From NCBI GenBank assembly GCA_022712785.1, contig JAFLJX010000108.1, forward strand, positions 1 to 10,795: a stretch of 10,795 bases of DNA, in the 5' to 3' direction. Positions 1 through 6,411 of the stretch are shown here, piece after piece. The position numbers and the translations under genes were made by a program. The notes under the pieces are model-generated. The model was not told the origin of the DNA, did not search any database, and saw only the letters and a program-made list of their open reading frames with translations. Position 1 is the first letter of the stretch, and each line of letters begins with the position of its first letter. This DNA is from Mycoplasmatota bacterium. GTDB lineage: Bacteria; Bacillota_I; Bacilli_A; Izemoplasmatales; Izemoplasmataceae.

Positions 1-104
1 CCTCGAGGATTGTTAGCTAAAGCAGCTATTTGTCCATAAGTCATTACTTTGCCTCTAGGAATCATTGATATAATCTCTAATACATCCTCTGTAAAACTTG
101 TCAT
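1..104 (-). CDS. Alkyltransferase-like (MGMT-fold) DNA repair protein, 5' part only
   Basis: The gene begins with ATG at 104 and runs off the left edge, so only the first 34 residues are visible. They read as a helix followed by IPRGKVMTYGQIAALANNPR. This is the well-known start of the DNA-binding winged-helix domain of O6-alkylguanine-DNA alkyltransferases and the shorter alkyltransferase-like (ATL) proteins. Having this domain at the very N-terminus fits the small ATL/YbaZ type, which binds alkylated guanine and flags it for nucleotide excision repair. The Cys or Trp of the active-site PCHR/PWHR motif lies outside the window, so enzyme and non-enzymatic ATL cannot be separated. A strong SD (AAGGAGGT) sits 6 bases before the ATG. 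The gene has its own likely promoter and lies downstream of the glnS terminator. Confidence 0.85.
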   Translation of the reverse strand, partial: MTSFTEDVLEIISMIPRGKVMTYGQIAALANNPR

Positions 105-132
105 AAATTACCTCCTTAACTTTGAATATCTA

Positions 133-141
133 ATGATACCA
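133..141 (-). promoter_or_regulatory. Extended -10 promoter for the alkyltransferase-like gene
   Basis: On the minus strand the sequence reads TGGTATCAT, an extended -10 element (TGN plus a 5/6 match to TATAAT). It would start transcription near base 126, about 22 bases before the ATG. No good -35 is seen at 17 bases; TTCACT lies at 15. The site follows directly after the glnS terminator, as expected for a new transcription unit. Confidence 0.4.
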
Positions 142-160
142 AAAATGAGAGAAAGTGAAC

Positions 161-193
161 ACTCCCTCCACTTAACTATTTTGAAGAGGGAGT
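161..193 (-). terminator. Probable terminator of glnS
   Basis: An 8-bp perfect stem pairs 161-168 (ACTCCCTC) with 186-193 (GAGGGAGT) around a 17-base loop, 26 bases past the glnS stop. On the minus strand the stem is followed by GTTCACTTTCTC, which is only moderately U-rich. On the plus strand it is followed by TTTTCTT, although no plus-strand gene ends here. The long loop lowers confidence. Confidence 0.5.
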
Positions 194-218
194 TTTCTTA
201 ATTGTTATGATAAAATTA

Positions 219-1856
219 TTATTTCTTTTTAAATGACGAACGTAATGAAACAATTCTATTAAAGACTAGTTTATCTTTAGTACTATCTGTATCAACGCTA
301 TAGTAACCATTTCTAGTGAATTGGAATCTATCATAAATTTTTGGATTTATGTCTTTTTCAAAGTATCCGGTTTTAACAATAATTGAATCTGGATTTACCT
401 TATCAATGAAATCAACATTTTTATCTTCAAAGTCTAAAATAAGATCTTCAAATAATCTAAATTCAGCTTTTACATTATTTGTTCCATCAACAAAATGGAT
501 ATTACCATTAGGCTTTCTATCAGTAAATCCCGATCCTGACTTAGTTATTGGATCGTAAGTACAGTTAACTTGAATGATGTTTCCTTCTTCGTCTTTTACT
601 ATACTATTTGCTTTAACAAAATAAGCATGCATTAATCTTACTTCTATTCCTAAAGCTAGTCTTTTCCACTTTTTATTAGGTTTTACTTCTATAAAATCTT
701 CTCTTTCAATATAAACAGTCTTACTAAACGAAATTTGTCTAGTACCCAATTCTTCGTTTTCTCTATTGTTTTCTGCTTCTAAGTATTCAACTTTTCCTTC
801 AGGATAGTTATCAATAACTAATTTCAAAGGATCTAGTACAGCATTAACTCTAGGAGCCTCTAATTTTAGTGTTTCTCTAATAATTTGGTCTAACATGTCT
901 ATTTCTGTTTCTCCTTGAGTCTTAGGCAGCCCAACTGCATAAATGAAGTCTCTTATAGCTTTTGGTGGTACTCCTCTTCTTCTAAGACCGCTCAAAGTAA
1001 TAAGTCTTGGATCATCCCAACCTGTAACAACATTGTTATCAACTAGTTGTTTTATATATCTTTTACCAGTAACTTTATGAGCCATTATTAATTTACCAAA
1101 TTCTATTTGTCTTGGAATATTTTCCATATCGGTATTTTCAACTACCCAGTCGTATAAAGGTCTATGATCTTCAAACTCTAAACTACATAAGCTGTGAGTT
1201 ATTCCTTCAATAGCATCTTCAATTGGATGTGCATAATCATACATAGGATAGATACACCATTCATCCTTGGTATTATGATGGTACGCTCTTTGAATTCTAT
1301 ATATTACTGGATCTCTTAGATTCATATTAGGGCTTTCCATATCAATTTTAGCTCTTAGAACTCTTGAGCCATCTTCATATAAACCCTCTTTCATATTAGT
1401 GAATAATTCTAAGTTTTCTTCAATACTTCTATTTCTATATGGGCTGTTTTTACCTGTATTAGTCAAATTACCGCGGTATTCTCTAATTTCATCCGCGGTT
1501 AAATCATCAACGAATGCTTTGCCTTTTTTTATTAGCACTAAAGCTCTATTATACATTTCACCAAAATAATCACTAGCAAAATAAAGGTTATCCCATTTAC
1601 ACCCTAGCCAAGCAATATCTTCTTTTATTGCATCAACAAATGATATATCTTCCTTAACAGGATTAGTATCATCAAAACGTAAATTAAAATTACCACCGTG
1701 TAGTTTTGCCATTGAGTAGTTAGTTATAATTGCTCTGGCGTGTCCTAAGTGTAAAAACCCATTTGGTTCAGGTGGAAATCTAGTTATTGCTTTTTTATGT
1801 TTTCCACTTCTTATATCTTCTTCGATTATTGTTTTTATAAAATGACTTGTTTCCAT
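219..1856 (-). CDS. glnS: Glutaminyl-tRNA synthetase (GlnRS)
   Basis: This class I synthetase charges tRNA-Gln with glutamine in the cytoplasm. At 545 aa it has the usual GlnRS length. The class I HIGH motif is HLGH at residues 36-39 inside PPEPNGFLHLGHA, the GlnRS/GluRS-type signature. FDDTNPVKED (about 61-70) and GWDDPR (about 279-284) are typical of GlnRS. The second half (about 335-545) fits the two-beta-barrel anticodon-binding region. The KMSKS loop is unusual: VTGKRYI (262-268) stands where most GlnRS have VMSKRKL. The first Lys is kept, the Ser is Gly and the second Lys is Tyr. I chose ATG at 1856 over an in-frame GTG at 1865, because that GTG lies inside the SD (GGGTGAT). The gene is monocistronic, with its own promoter and leader upstream and a hairpin downstream. 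Confidence 0.97.
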   Translation of the reverse strand: METSHFIKTIIEEDIRSGKHKKAITRFPPEPNGFLHLGHARAIITNYSMAKLHGGNFNLRFDDTNPVKEDISFVDAIKEDIAWLGCKWDNLYFASDYFGEMYNRALVLIKKGKAFVDDLTADEIREYRGNLTNTGKNSPYRNRSIEENLELFTNMKEGLYEDGSRVLRAKIDMESPNMNLRDPVIYRIQRAYHHNTKDEWCIYPMYDYAHPIEDAIEGITHSLCSLEFEDHRPLYDWVVENTDMENIPRQIEFGKLIMAHKVTGKRYIKQLVDNNVVTGWDDPRLITLSGLRRRGVPPKAIRDFIYAVGLPKTQGETEIDMLDQIIRETLKLEAPRVNAVLDPLKLVIDNYPEGKVEYLEAENNRENEELGTRQISFSKTVYIEREDFIEVKPNKKWKRLALGIEVRLMHAYFVKANSIVKDEEGNIIQVNCTYDPITKSGSGFTDRKPNGNIHFVDGTNNVKAEFRLFEDLILDFEDKNVDFIDKVNPDSIIVKTGYFEKDINPKIYDRFQFTRNGYYSVDTDSTKDKLVFNRIVSLRSSFKKK

Positions 1857-1864
1857 TTTAATCA

Positions 1865-1949
1865 CCCATTTCTATAGTTTTATTGTTGTTTCTCTTATAT
1901 TCAAAATAGGCTAACCTGCTGGACTTTCATATGAATCACCTCGTATGTA
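1865..1949 (-). promoter_or_regulatory. glnS leader: possible Gln-sensing translational attenuator
   Basis: The predicted 5' UTR of glnS holds a short ORF with two adjacent Gln codons. It is followed by a segment that can pair with the glnS SD: minus-strand GCCTATTTT (1911-1903) pairs with GAAATGGGT (1872-1864) in 9 bp, including three G-U pairs, across a 30-base loop. This covers the GGGT of the glnS SD. A ribosome stalled on the Gln codons would sit on or beside the 5' arm and could free the SD. No T-box sequence is present. The pairing is seen by eye and is modest in strength. The regulatory role is inference. Confidence 0.35.
1901..1930 (-). CDS. Putative glnS leader peptide MKVQQVSLF
   Basis: This nine-codon ORF (ATG at 1930, TGA at 1903-1901) lies 44 bases upstream of glnS on the same predicted transcript. 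Its SD, GAGGTGAT (1942-1935), is fully complementary to the usual 16S rRNA 3' end and is stronger than that of glnS itself. It is well spaced from the ATG. Codons 4 and 5 are both CAG (Gln), the amino acid that the downstream enzyme attaches to tRNA. That pattern resembles amino-acid leader peptides such as those of the trp, his and ilv operons. It could also be a chance ORF. If TGA were read as Trp it would grow by only two codons. Confidence 0.45.
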   Translation of the reverse strand: MKVQQVSLF

Positions 1950-1955
1950 TATGAT

Positions 1956-1984
1956 ATTCTATATAATAACACAAATAAATACAA
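1956..1984 (-). promoter_or_regulatory. Promoter of glnS
   Basis: On the minus strand TTGTAT (1984-1979) and TAGAAT (1961-1956) are separated by exactly 17 bases. The -10 matches TATAAT at 5/6; the -35 matches TTGACA at 3/6. The predicted start, near 1949, lies just upstream of the leader-peptide SD. The promoter follows the terminator of the preceding operon. Confidence 0.5.
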
Positions 1985-1987
1985 TAT

Positions 1988-2019
1988 AAAATCGAGAAAA
2001 ATTATTTGTTCTCGATTTT
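1988..2019 (-). terminator. Terminator of the two-gene membrane operon, overlapping the gene end
   Basis: An 11-bp perfect stem (1988-1998 with 2009-2019) closes a 10-base loop and runs into TTTTATATTGTATTT on the minus strand. The upstream arm is the last codons of the 199-aa gene, and its TAA stop lies in the loop. Confidence 0.75.
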
Positions 2020-2601
2020 TTCTTTGATATCTTTAAATTGTTTTAAACTATCATCAAATACATTGCTTTTTTTACTAATCCAATCATATAGTTTTTCATC
2101 ACTTAGTGCTTCCTTAGATATGTTTTCTATATCTTGATAGTGTCTATTGAGGTATTCTATAAAACCCTCAACTTCTGTATATTTTATGTTTCTAAATTCA
2201 TAGACATATTCAATGTTTGTATTTGCGCACTCTGATTCTATTTTTGTTTGTTTTTTGGATTCCTTATCTTCTTTATTATCTTTTTCTTGCATCATACTAT
2301 TGTATTTCTTACTCTCTTCAAAATATGAACTAATGTCTTTATTATTGGTTCTATTTTTTTCTATACTTTTAACTTCCTCAATATCTGAATCCTTGACAGA
2401 ACACTCATTTTGAGGATCACTATCATAAAAAGTAAAATTTCCAACCTCATACTCATTAGTTTCTCTTATTGGGTTATCAATAATTTTGATGTCTTTAATA
2501 ACTTTTTCTTCTCTTCGTTTTAGCTTGATAGTTTTCTTTTCGCTTTTCGAAGTAGCTACAATAATTTCATTTTCTAAAAACGAACCATTTTTCTTAAACA
2601 T
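2002..2601 (-). CDS. Highly charged soluble protein of unknown function
   Basis: I do not recognise this 199-aa protein. It has no signal peptide or membrane segment, so it is probably cytoplasmic. Residues 1-60 are basic and then mixed. Residues 64-125 are low-complexity and rich in Asp, Glu, Lys, Asn and Ser, probably disordered. Residues 133-199 look like a folded helical module: an aromatic start (YVYEFRNIKYTEVEGF), a run of predicted helices and a single Trp in LYDWISKKS (171-179). The start ATG lies inside the last codons of the upstream membrane-protein gene (8-base overlap) with SD AGGGGG 7 bases before it, so translation is probably coupled. This suggests that the two products act together, perhaps with this protein docking to the cytoplasmic face of the membrane partner. 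A terminator overlaps its 3' end. Confidence 0.8.
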   Translation of the reverse strand: MFKKNGSFLENEIIVATSKSEKKTIKLKRREEKVIKDIKIIDNPIRETNEYEVGNFTFYDSDPQNECSVKDSDIEEVKSIEKNRTNNKDISSYFEESKKYNSMMQEKDNKEDKESKKQTKIESECANTNIEYVYEFRNIKYTEVEGFIEYLNRHYQDIENISKEALSDEKLYDWISKKSNVFDDSLKQFKDIKEKIENK

Positions 2602-3625
2602 TAATTAACCCCCTTATAATAACATAAGCAAATCCTATAAAGGCTAAGTTAAGCAATATATAGCTAATATACGTTGCTCTCAATCGTTTCATTTTCTTTG
2701 AATGATTTTTAATCATCAAATAGTATTTCCTCTCAACTTTTTTAACATAAACTCTATACTTGTTTAATAGAGTCTCTAGACTATTTAATTTTTTTATTTG
2801 AAGTTTGCTTCTTTCTGGTTTTTTTATTACTAAATCAACATATTTTTCTAATACTCTAGATTGTTTTGATATTGTTTTATTCATCTCAGTATCACGTTTA
2901 TAAATTCTTCTTATAACCTTACTTGTCTTTTCTTTCATAATACCTCTAATTCGGTATAAGACAGCGTAGTATTGACATGCATAAAGTATAAACAACAGTA
3001 TTGTAAATACTCCAAATACGCTATATAAGAACGTATCATGTAATAATTGACTCCAGTCATCTACAAAATTACTGAAAGACGAGAATATATCATGTTGTAG
3101 TGCTTGAGGTCTAACTATAAGTATTGTGGTGAAAATCGCAAATACAAACCCAATAATAAATATTATTTTACTTGGTTTCCGATATTTACTGTTATCTCCA
3201 GTTATATTAAAAAACAATTCTTGTAAGTTTTTTGAACTAACACTTCTTGCTTCCTTATATTCATCTAGCCATTTATGAATAACATCGGTAAGTATATTTC
3301 TCTTTTCAGTATCGCTAAATATTTCTATTGATAAAAAGTCTTTGATTGAAAGTTGTTTTCCAACATCAGGATGTTTTATAACAAATTGATCTAAACTATC
3401 AACTTCCTCCGAAGTGCCCACTCTATAAGATAAGGGATTTCTACTTGTATAATCCTTATCTTCTTCAAACAAGTAGTTACAAATAATCAAATCAGAAAAA
3501 TTGTTAGAATTATGTAACTCTATGTTCCCAGTTTTTTCACTATCAATTTGTTTCTTAAGAAAAAGACTATCAATATTATAATTATTCAATTCTAGCATAA
3601 GAATAAGCTTTTCACTTGGTTTCAT
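2594..3625 (-). CDS. Three-pass membrane protein of unknown function
   Basis: I do not recognise a family for this 343-aa protein. From the chosen start it has a soluble N-terminal part of about 150 residues with several predicted helices. Membrane segments follow at about 153-171, 200-223 and 319-341. Between segments two and three lies a strongly basic, helical, probably coiled-coil stretch of about 95 residues, rich in Lys and Arg. By the positive-inside rule that stretch and the N-terminus are cytoplasmic, and only the short loop 172-199 faces out. ATG at 3625 is preferred over ATG at 3649 because SD GAGGGG stands 8 bases before it and lies inside the longer frame. It is the first gene of a two-gene operon and overlaps the charged 199-aa gene by 8 bases. 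Confidence 0.85.
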   Translation of the reverse strand: MKPSEKLILMLELNNYNIDSLFLKKQIDSEKTGNIELHNSNNFSDLIICNYLFEEDKDYTSRNPLSYRVGTSEEVDSLDQFVIKHPDVGKQLSIKDFLSIEIFSDTEKRNILTDVIHKWLDEYKEARSVSSKNLQELFFNITGDNSKYRKPSKIIFIIGFVFAIFTTILIVRPQALQHDIFSSFSNFVDDWSQLLHDTFLYSVFGVFTILLFILYACQYYAVLYRIRGIMKEKTSKVIRRIYKRDTEMNKTISKQSRVLEKYVDLVIKKPERSKLQIKKLNSLETLLNKYRVYVKKVERKYYLMIKNHSKKMKRLRATYISYILLNLAFIGFAYVIIRGLINV

Positions 3626-3670
3626 AACATACACCCCTCTCTTTATCATGTTTGGATTCTCAACTTTTTT

Positions 3671-3686
3671 TAGATTTTAGAATCTA
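3671..3686. repeat. Small inverted repeat at the membrane-operon promoter
   Basis: TAGATT-TTAG-AATCTA is a perfect 6-bp inverted repeat with a 4-base centre. It overlaps the predicted -10 of the membrane-protein operon. It could be a small operator, but it is short enough to be chance in AT-rich DNA. Confidence 0.3.
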
Positions 3687-3712
3687 TAAATTAAATTATT
3701 CTATCTTGTCAT
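3683..3712 (-). promoter_or_regulatory. Candidate promoter of the membrane-protein operon
   Basis: On the minus strand ATGACA (3712-3707, 5/6 match to TTGACA) and TATAGA (3688-3683, 4/6 match to TATAAT) stand 18 bases apart. Transcription would start near 3676, about 50 bases before the ATG. The site follows the terminator of the acidic-protein gene, so a fresh promoter is expected in this spacer. Confidence 0.4.
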
Positions 3713-3717
3713 AATTA

Positions 3718-3749
3718 AGAAAAACCCTTGTTTGACTAAGGGTTTTTCT
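3718..3749 (-). terminator. Terminator of the acidic anchored-protein gene
   Basis: A 12-bp perfect stem (3718-3729 with 3738-3749) with an 8-base loop lies 53 bases past the stop of the 625-aa gene. The core is AACCC/GGGTT and the 3' arm ends in GGGTTTTTCT on both strands. It is a standard intrinsic terminator; no plus-strand gene needs it. Confidence 0.85.
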
Positions 3750-3802
3750 ATATGTAGCTTTTATCCTTAAATTTTTATTTAAAAGTATTAAATTGGTTTG
3801 TC

Positions 3803-5680
3803 TTAATTAGTGAATAAATCTTCGTAATCATCTAATAAGCCTTCAGGTATTAATGCTTCAAAAGCACCTAAGAATGCCTCTTGAGTCTCAGGATCCAAAT
3901 CTTCAAAGTTTACAAACATATCAATTAACAAGTCTGCGTCTGGATTAGTTTCCGGATCTCCATCGCCTAGTAAACCTTGAAGTTCAACAACTGCGTCAAA
4001 TACTTCTTGTTCAGGTCCTTCTTCTTCAATGTCTAAGATACCTTCGAGATTTTCAATTAGTTCAGTACTTCCAACAACTTCATTTAATGCATCAGTGAAG
4101 TCTTCAATTATATCTGCGTATACTGAGTTAACTTCGATATCAAGTTTAATACCGTCTTGAACTACTTCAATTCCTACAACACTAACAGTCCCTTCAGCTT
4201 GATCAGCTGAAGCATCATTCATTATCGCAGATAGTTTATCAACGCTTATAACTAATGTTCCGTCTTCATCAAATTCACCGAATTCAACGTCTCCTAAATC
4301 TGCGAATACTTGTTTGAATACATCTAATTCTATAATGCTTAAATATTCTCCATCAGCCTCGAGTTCATCTTTACCAAATGTAATCTCAGTAAATTCAAAC
4401 ATTAATTGTGTATCATCTAATTCGTCAGAAACATCTTCAGCTGATATTTGAAGCAAACTGTCAATTCCAGCTATTTTAAATAATGCATTTATATATATAT
4501 CTCCAGGAGTCAAATCAAACCATATTGCTTTTAACCCAATATCTATAACTTCAGTATCTCCTGTAGATTCGTCTATATATTCATAAGTAGTTCTTGTATC
4601 ACTAAATCCTTCTGCCTCAAAATATATTAACTTATTAAAAGTTTGTTCAGTTATTATAAAGTCTGAGTCTGGTACTAAAGCATAATTAAAGATATATTCA
4701 GTAAATTTGTCTTTTAAATAGTCTTCAGGATCGAATGAATCTGGATTAAATTCTCCATATACAGTAACTCCATCAACTTCTTCTGAGAAGTGCATACTGT
4801 TTAAATAAACAGGAGTATTTACTTCGTCATCGTTTTTAAACTTAGAAACTCCAGCAGTTAAAACAAAATCATTTTCAACTATTTCAAAATTAAGTAAGTT
4901 TTTATCAAATATAATTGATAATACCTCTTGAGCTAACTCTGCTGTTGCATCTGGTTCTGCGCCTTCATCGGTTGCCAATTCTTCTAAAATCTCATCCTTA
5001 GTCAAGGTATATGTTAAATTCTCAACATCTAAATCTCCTAATGGTAGTTCACCTGATACATCTGATAAGTCTATTTGATCTAGTTGTTTATCAAGTGTTG
5101 ACATAATTGAAGTAATCAACCCAGCAGGTACTGGTAATTTACCCATTTTAATTTTTTCAAATTTAAGCACATACTCATTTGCTTCGTCTAATAATGTGAA
5201 ATGCGTCTCTATAACTGTTTTATATGTCATTCCATCATTAAGTTGAACTTCAAGAAATACGTTTAAAATAAATGTATCTTCTTCAAAATCAACCCATACT
5301 CCAACAACTCTTAAACTTAAATCAAAGCCTTCAATTTCCACTGGTTCAGCGAATATATAATTGCATGAGTCTTCAACACAATCCTCGTTTGGCATGTAGT
5401 CTGGATTAACATCCGGATTTCTAATAGCTTCAAAAATTGCAGTATTGATAACATCTTGATTTAAATTAAAAATCATGTCATCAGTTACTCCATTTTCTAA
5501 TTCATCTATAGATAAAGTTAATTCTTCGTATAACATGTCCTTTGCACTAGCATCTTCAACATAAAGATGTATAGGCATATCTGATTCCCCTGTATTATCA
5601 TACATCAATGTTGCAACTAATGCTGGTGTTCCAAAAATAAATATTACTGGTATAAAAATAACCATAAATAGTTTTCTCAT
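3803..5680 (-). CDS. Very acidic membrane-anchored extracytoplasmic repeat protein
   Basis: The function is unknown. The chosen ATG at 5680 has SD GAGGAG 7 bases upstream; the in-frame ATG at 5695 merely contains that SD. The 625-aa product starts with an uncleaved-looking signal anchor (about residues 4-27) and is otherwise outside the membrane. By hand count it has about 149 Asp+Glu against about 25 Lys+Arg. Residues about 30-230 match the whole outer part of the neighbouring 210-aa protein, including DC-X4-C (Cys101, Cys106) followed by NYI, and GDLDVENLTYTL. A related beta-rich unit recurs at about 382-437, ending FTEITFGK where the first ends FEKIKMGK (181). A weaker trace lies near 499-518. 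The tail is helical and acidic. The anchor-plus-beta layout recalls YpmS/DUF2140-type proteins, but this is only a resemblance. It lies 89 bases after the paralog, with its own likely -10. Confidence 0.85.
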   Translation of the reverse strand: MRKLFMVIFIPVIFIFGTPALVATLMYDNTGESDMPIHLYVEDASAKDMLYEELTLSIDELENGVTDDMIFNLNQDVINTAIFEAIRNPDVNPDYMPNEDCVEDSCNYIFAEPVEIEGFDLSLRVVGVWVDFEEDTFILNVFLEVQLNDGMTYKTVIETHFTLLDEANEYVLKFEKIKMGKLPVPAGLITSIMSTLDKQLDQIDLSDVSGELPLGDLDVENLTYTLTKDEILEELATDEGAEPDATAELAQEVLSIIFDKNLLNFEIVENDFVLTAGVSKFKNDDEVNTPVYLNSMHFSEEVDGVTVYGEFNPDSFDPEDYLKDKFTEYIFNYALVPDSDFIITEQTFNKLIYFEAEGFSDTRTTYEYIDESTGDTEVIDIGLKAIWFDLTPGDIYINALFKIAGIDSLLQISAEDVSDELDDTQLMFEFTEITFGKDELEADGEYLSIIELDVFKQVFADLGDVEFGEFDEDGTLVISVDKLSAIMNDASADQAEGTVSVVGIEVVQDGIKLDIEVNSVYADIIEDFTDALNEVVGSTELIENLEGILDIEEEGPEQEVFDAVVELQGLLGDGDPETNPDADLLIDMFVNFEDLDPETQEAFLGAFEALIPEGLLDDYEDLFTN

Positions 5681-5718
5681 ATTAAGTCTCCTCATTTAAT
5701 TATTTCGAATATAATCCA

Positions 5719-5724
5719 ATTATA
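5719..5724 (-). promoter_or_regulatory. Candidate -10 for the acidic anchored-protein gene
   Basis: A perfect TATAAT lies on the minus strand in the 89-base gap between the two paralogous genes, giving a start near 5712, about 32 bases before the ATG. The -35 at 17 bases (ATTAAA) is poor. No terminator is seen in the gap, so readthrough from the t6A operon may also supply transcripts. Confidence 0.35.
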
Positions 5725-5769
5725 TAGAAAATATGTGAATATTTAATGAATTTGATGTATATATTTTTA

Positions 5770-6402
5770 TTAAAATGGAGAGAAAGAAATTGTATAAGTG
5801 TATTCATCCAAATCTAAGTCTCCTGCTGAAACTTGATTTTCTATTTGTTCTTTATCTAGATTTTTAAATATAGTATCTAATATCTTTATTGATAATTCTT
5901 TATTCCCAACATGATATGTGTCTAAAGTAAGGGATATTTCAAAGTCTGTATATTTTATCTCAACATCAAATAAGAAACTAAATACTGTATTGTAATCAAC
6001 AATTTTATCTGACCCTAGGCTTACTCTTACTAAAAATTGATCATCTTCAGTTAATTCTACAATTATATGATTTAAATAATATGTATCATCATGAATTATG
6101 TAATTACATTCCAAAGTCTCACAATCACTTAATGGATCATAATCTGCATTTATGTTCTCTCTTATTGAATCAAGTACCACAAGATTTAATACTTCTTCAA
6201 TTACTGTATATTCGTTGCCAACCGAAGTAATAAATAATTCAATCATTCTTGCATTCATTATTGATATTAAATTACCTTGTTCTTCATAAACATTAATGGG
6301 TAATTCAGATTCTTCAACATCTGCTTTAACTGAATATAATAATCCTATTACAACAGCAAGTACTATAATTATAACTGCCAATAATAACTTAATAAATTTC
6401 AT
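5770..6402 (-). CDS. Membrane-anchored extracytoplasmic protein, paralog of the next gene
   Basis: This 210-aa protein of unknown function has a short basic N-terminus and one membrane segment (about 5-23), then an acidic outer domain. It is a diverged copy of the first third of the 625-aa neighbour. Shared blocks are LPINVYE (MPIHLYVE in the other), ADYDPLSDC-X4-CNYI (PDYMPNEDC-X4-CNYI) and GDLDLDEYTYTI (GDLDVENLTYTL). Cys94 and Cys99 are the only cysteines and match the pair in the paralog, suggesting a disulfide or metal site outside the cell. SD AGGAGGA lies 4 bases before the ATG and overlaps the TAG stop of tsaD. The gene is therefore the last member of the tsaE-tsaB-rimI-tsaD unit or is coupled to it. 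No functional tie to t6A synthesis can be read from the sequence. Confidence 0.85.
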   Translation of the reverse strand: MKFIKLLLAVIIIVLAVVIGLLYSVKADVEESELPINVYEEQGNLISIMNARMIELFITSVGNEYTVIEEVLNLVVLDSIRENINADYDPLSDCETLECNYIIHDDTYYLNHIIVELTEDDQFLVRVSLGSDKIVDYNTVFSFLFDVEIKYTDFEISLTLDTYHVGNKELSIKILDTIFKNLDKEQIENQVSAGDLDLDEYTYTISFSPF

Positions 6403-6411
6403 AAAATCCTC

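Noticed and set aside
349..558. Plus-strand frame opposite the glnS 3' half
   Set aside because: It is a shadow of glnS, without an SD or a promoter.
1857..1949. T-box riboswitch upstream of glnS
   Set aside because: The spacer is about 90 bases, lacks the AGGGTGGNACCGCG-type antiterminator sequence, and has no terminator hairpin between the promoter and glnS.
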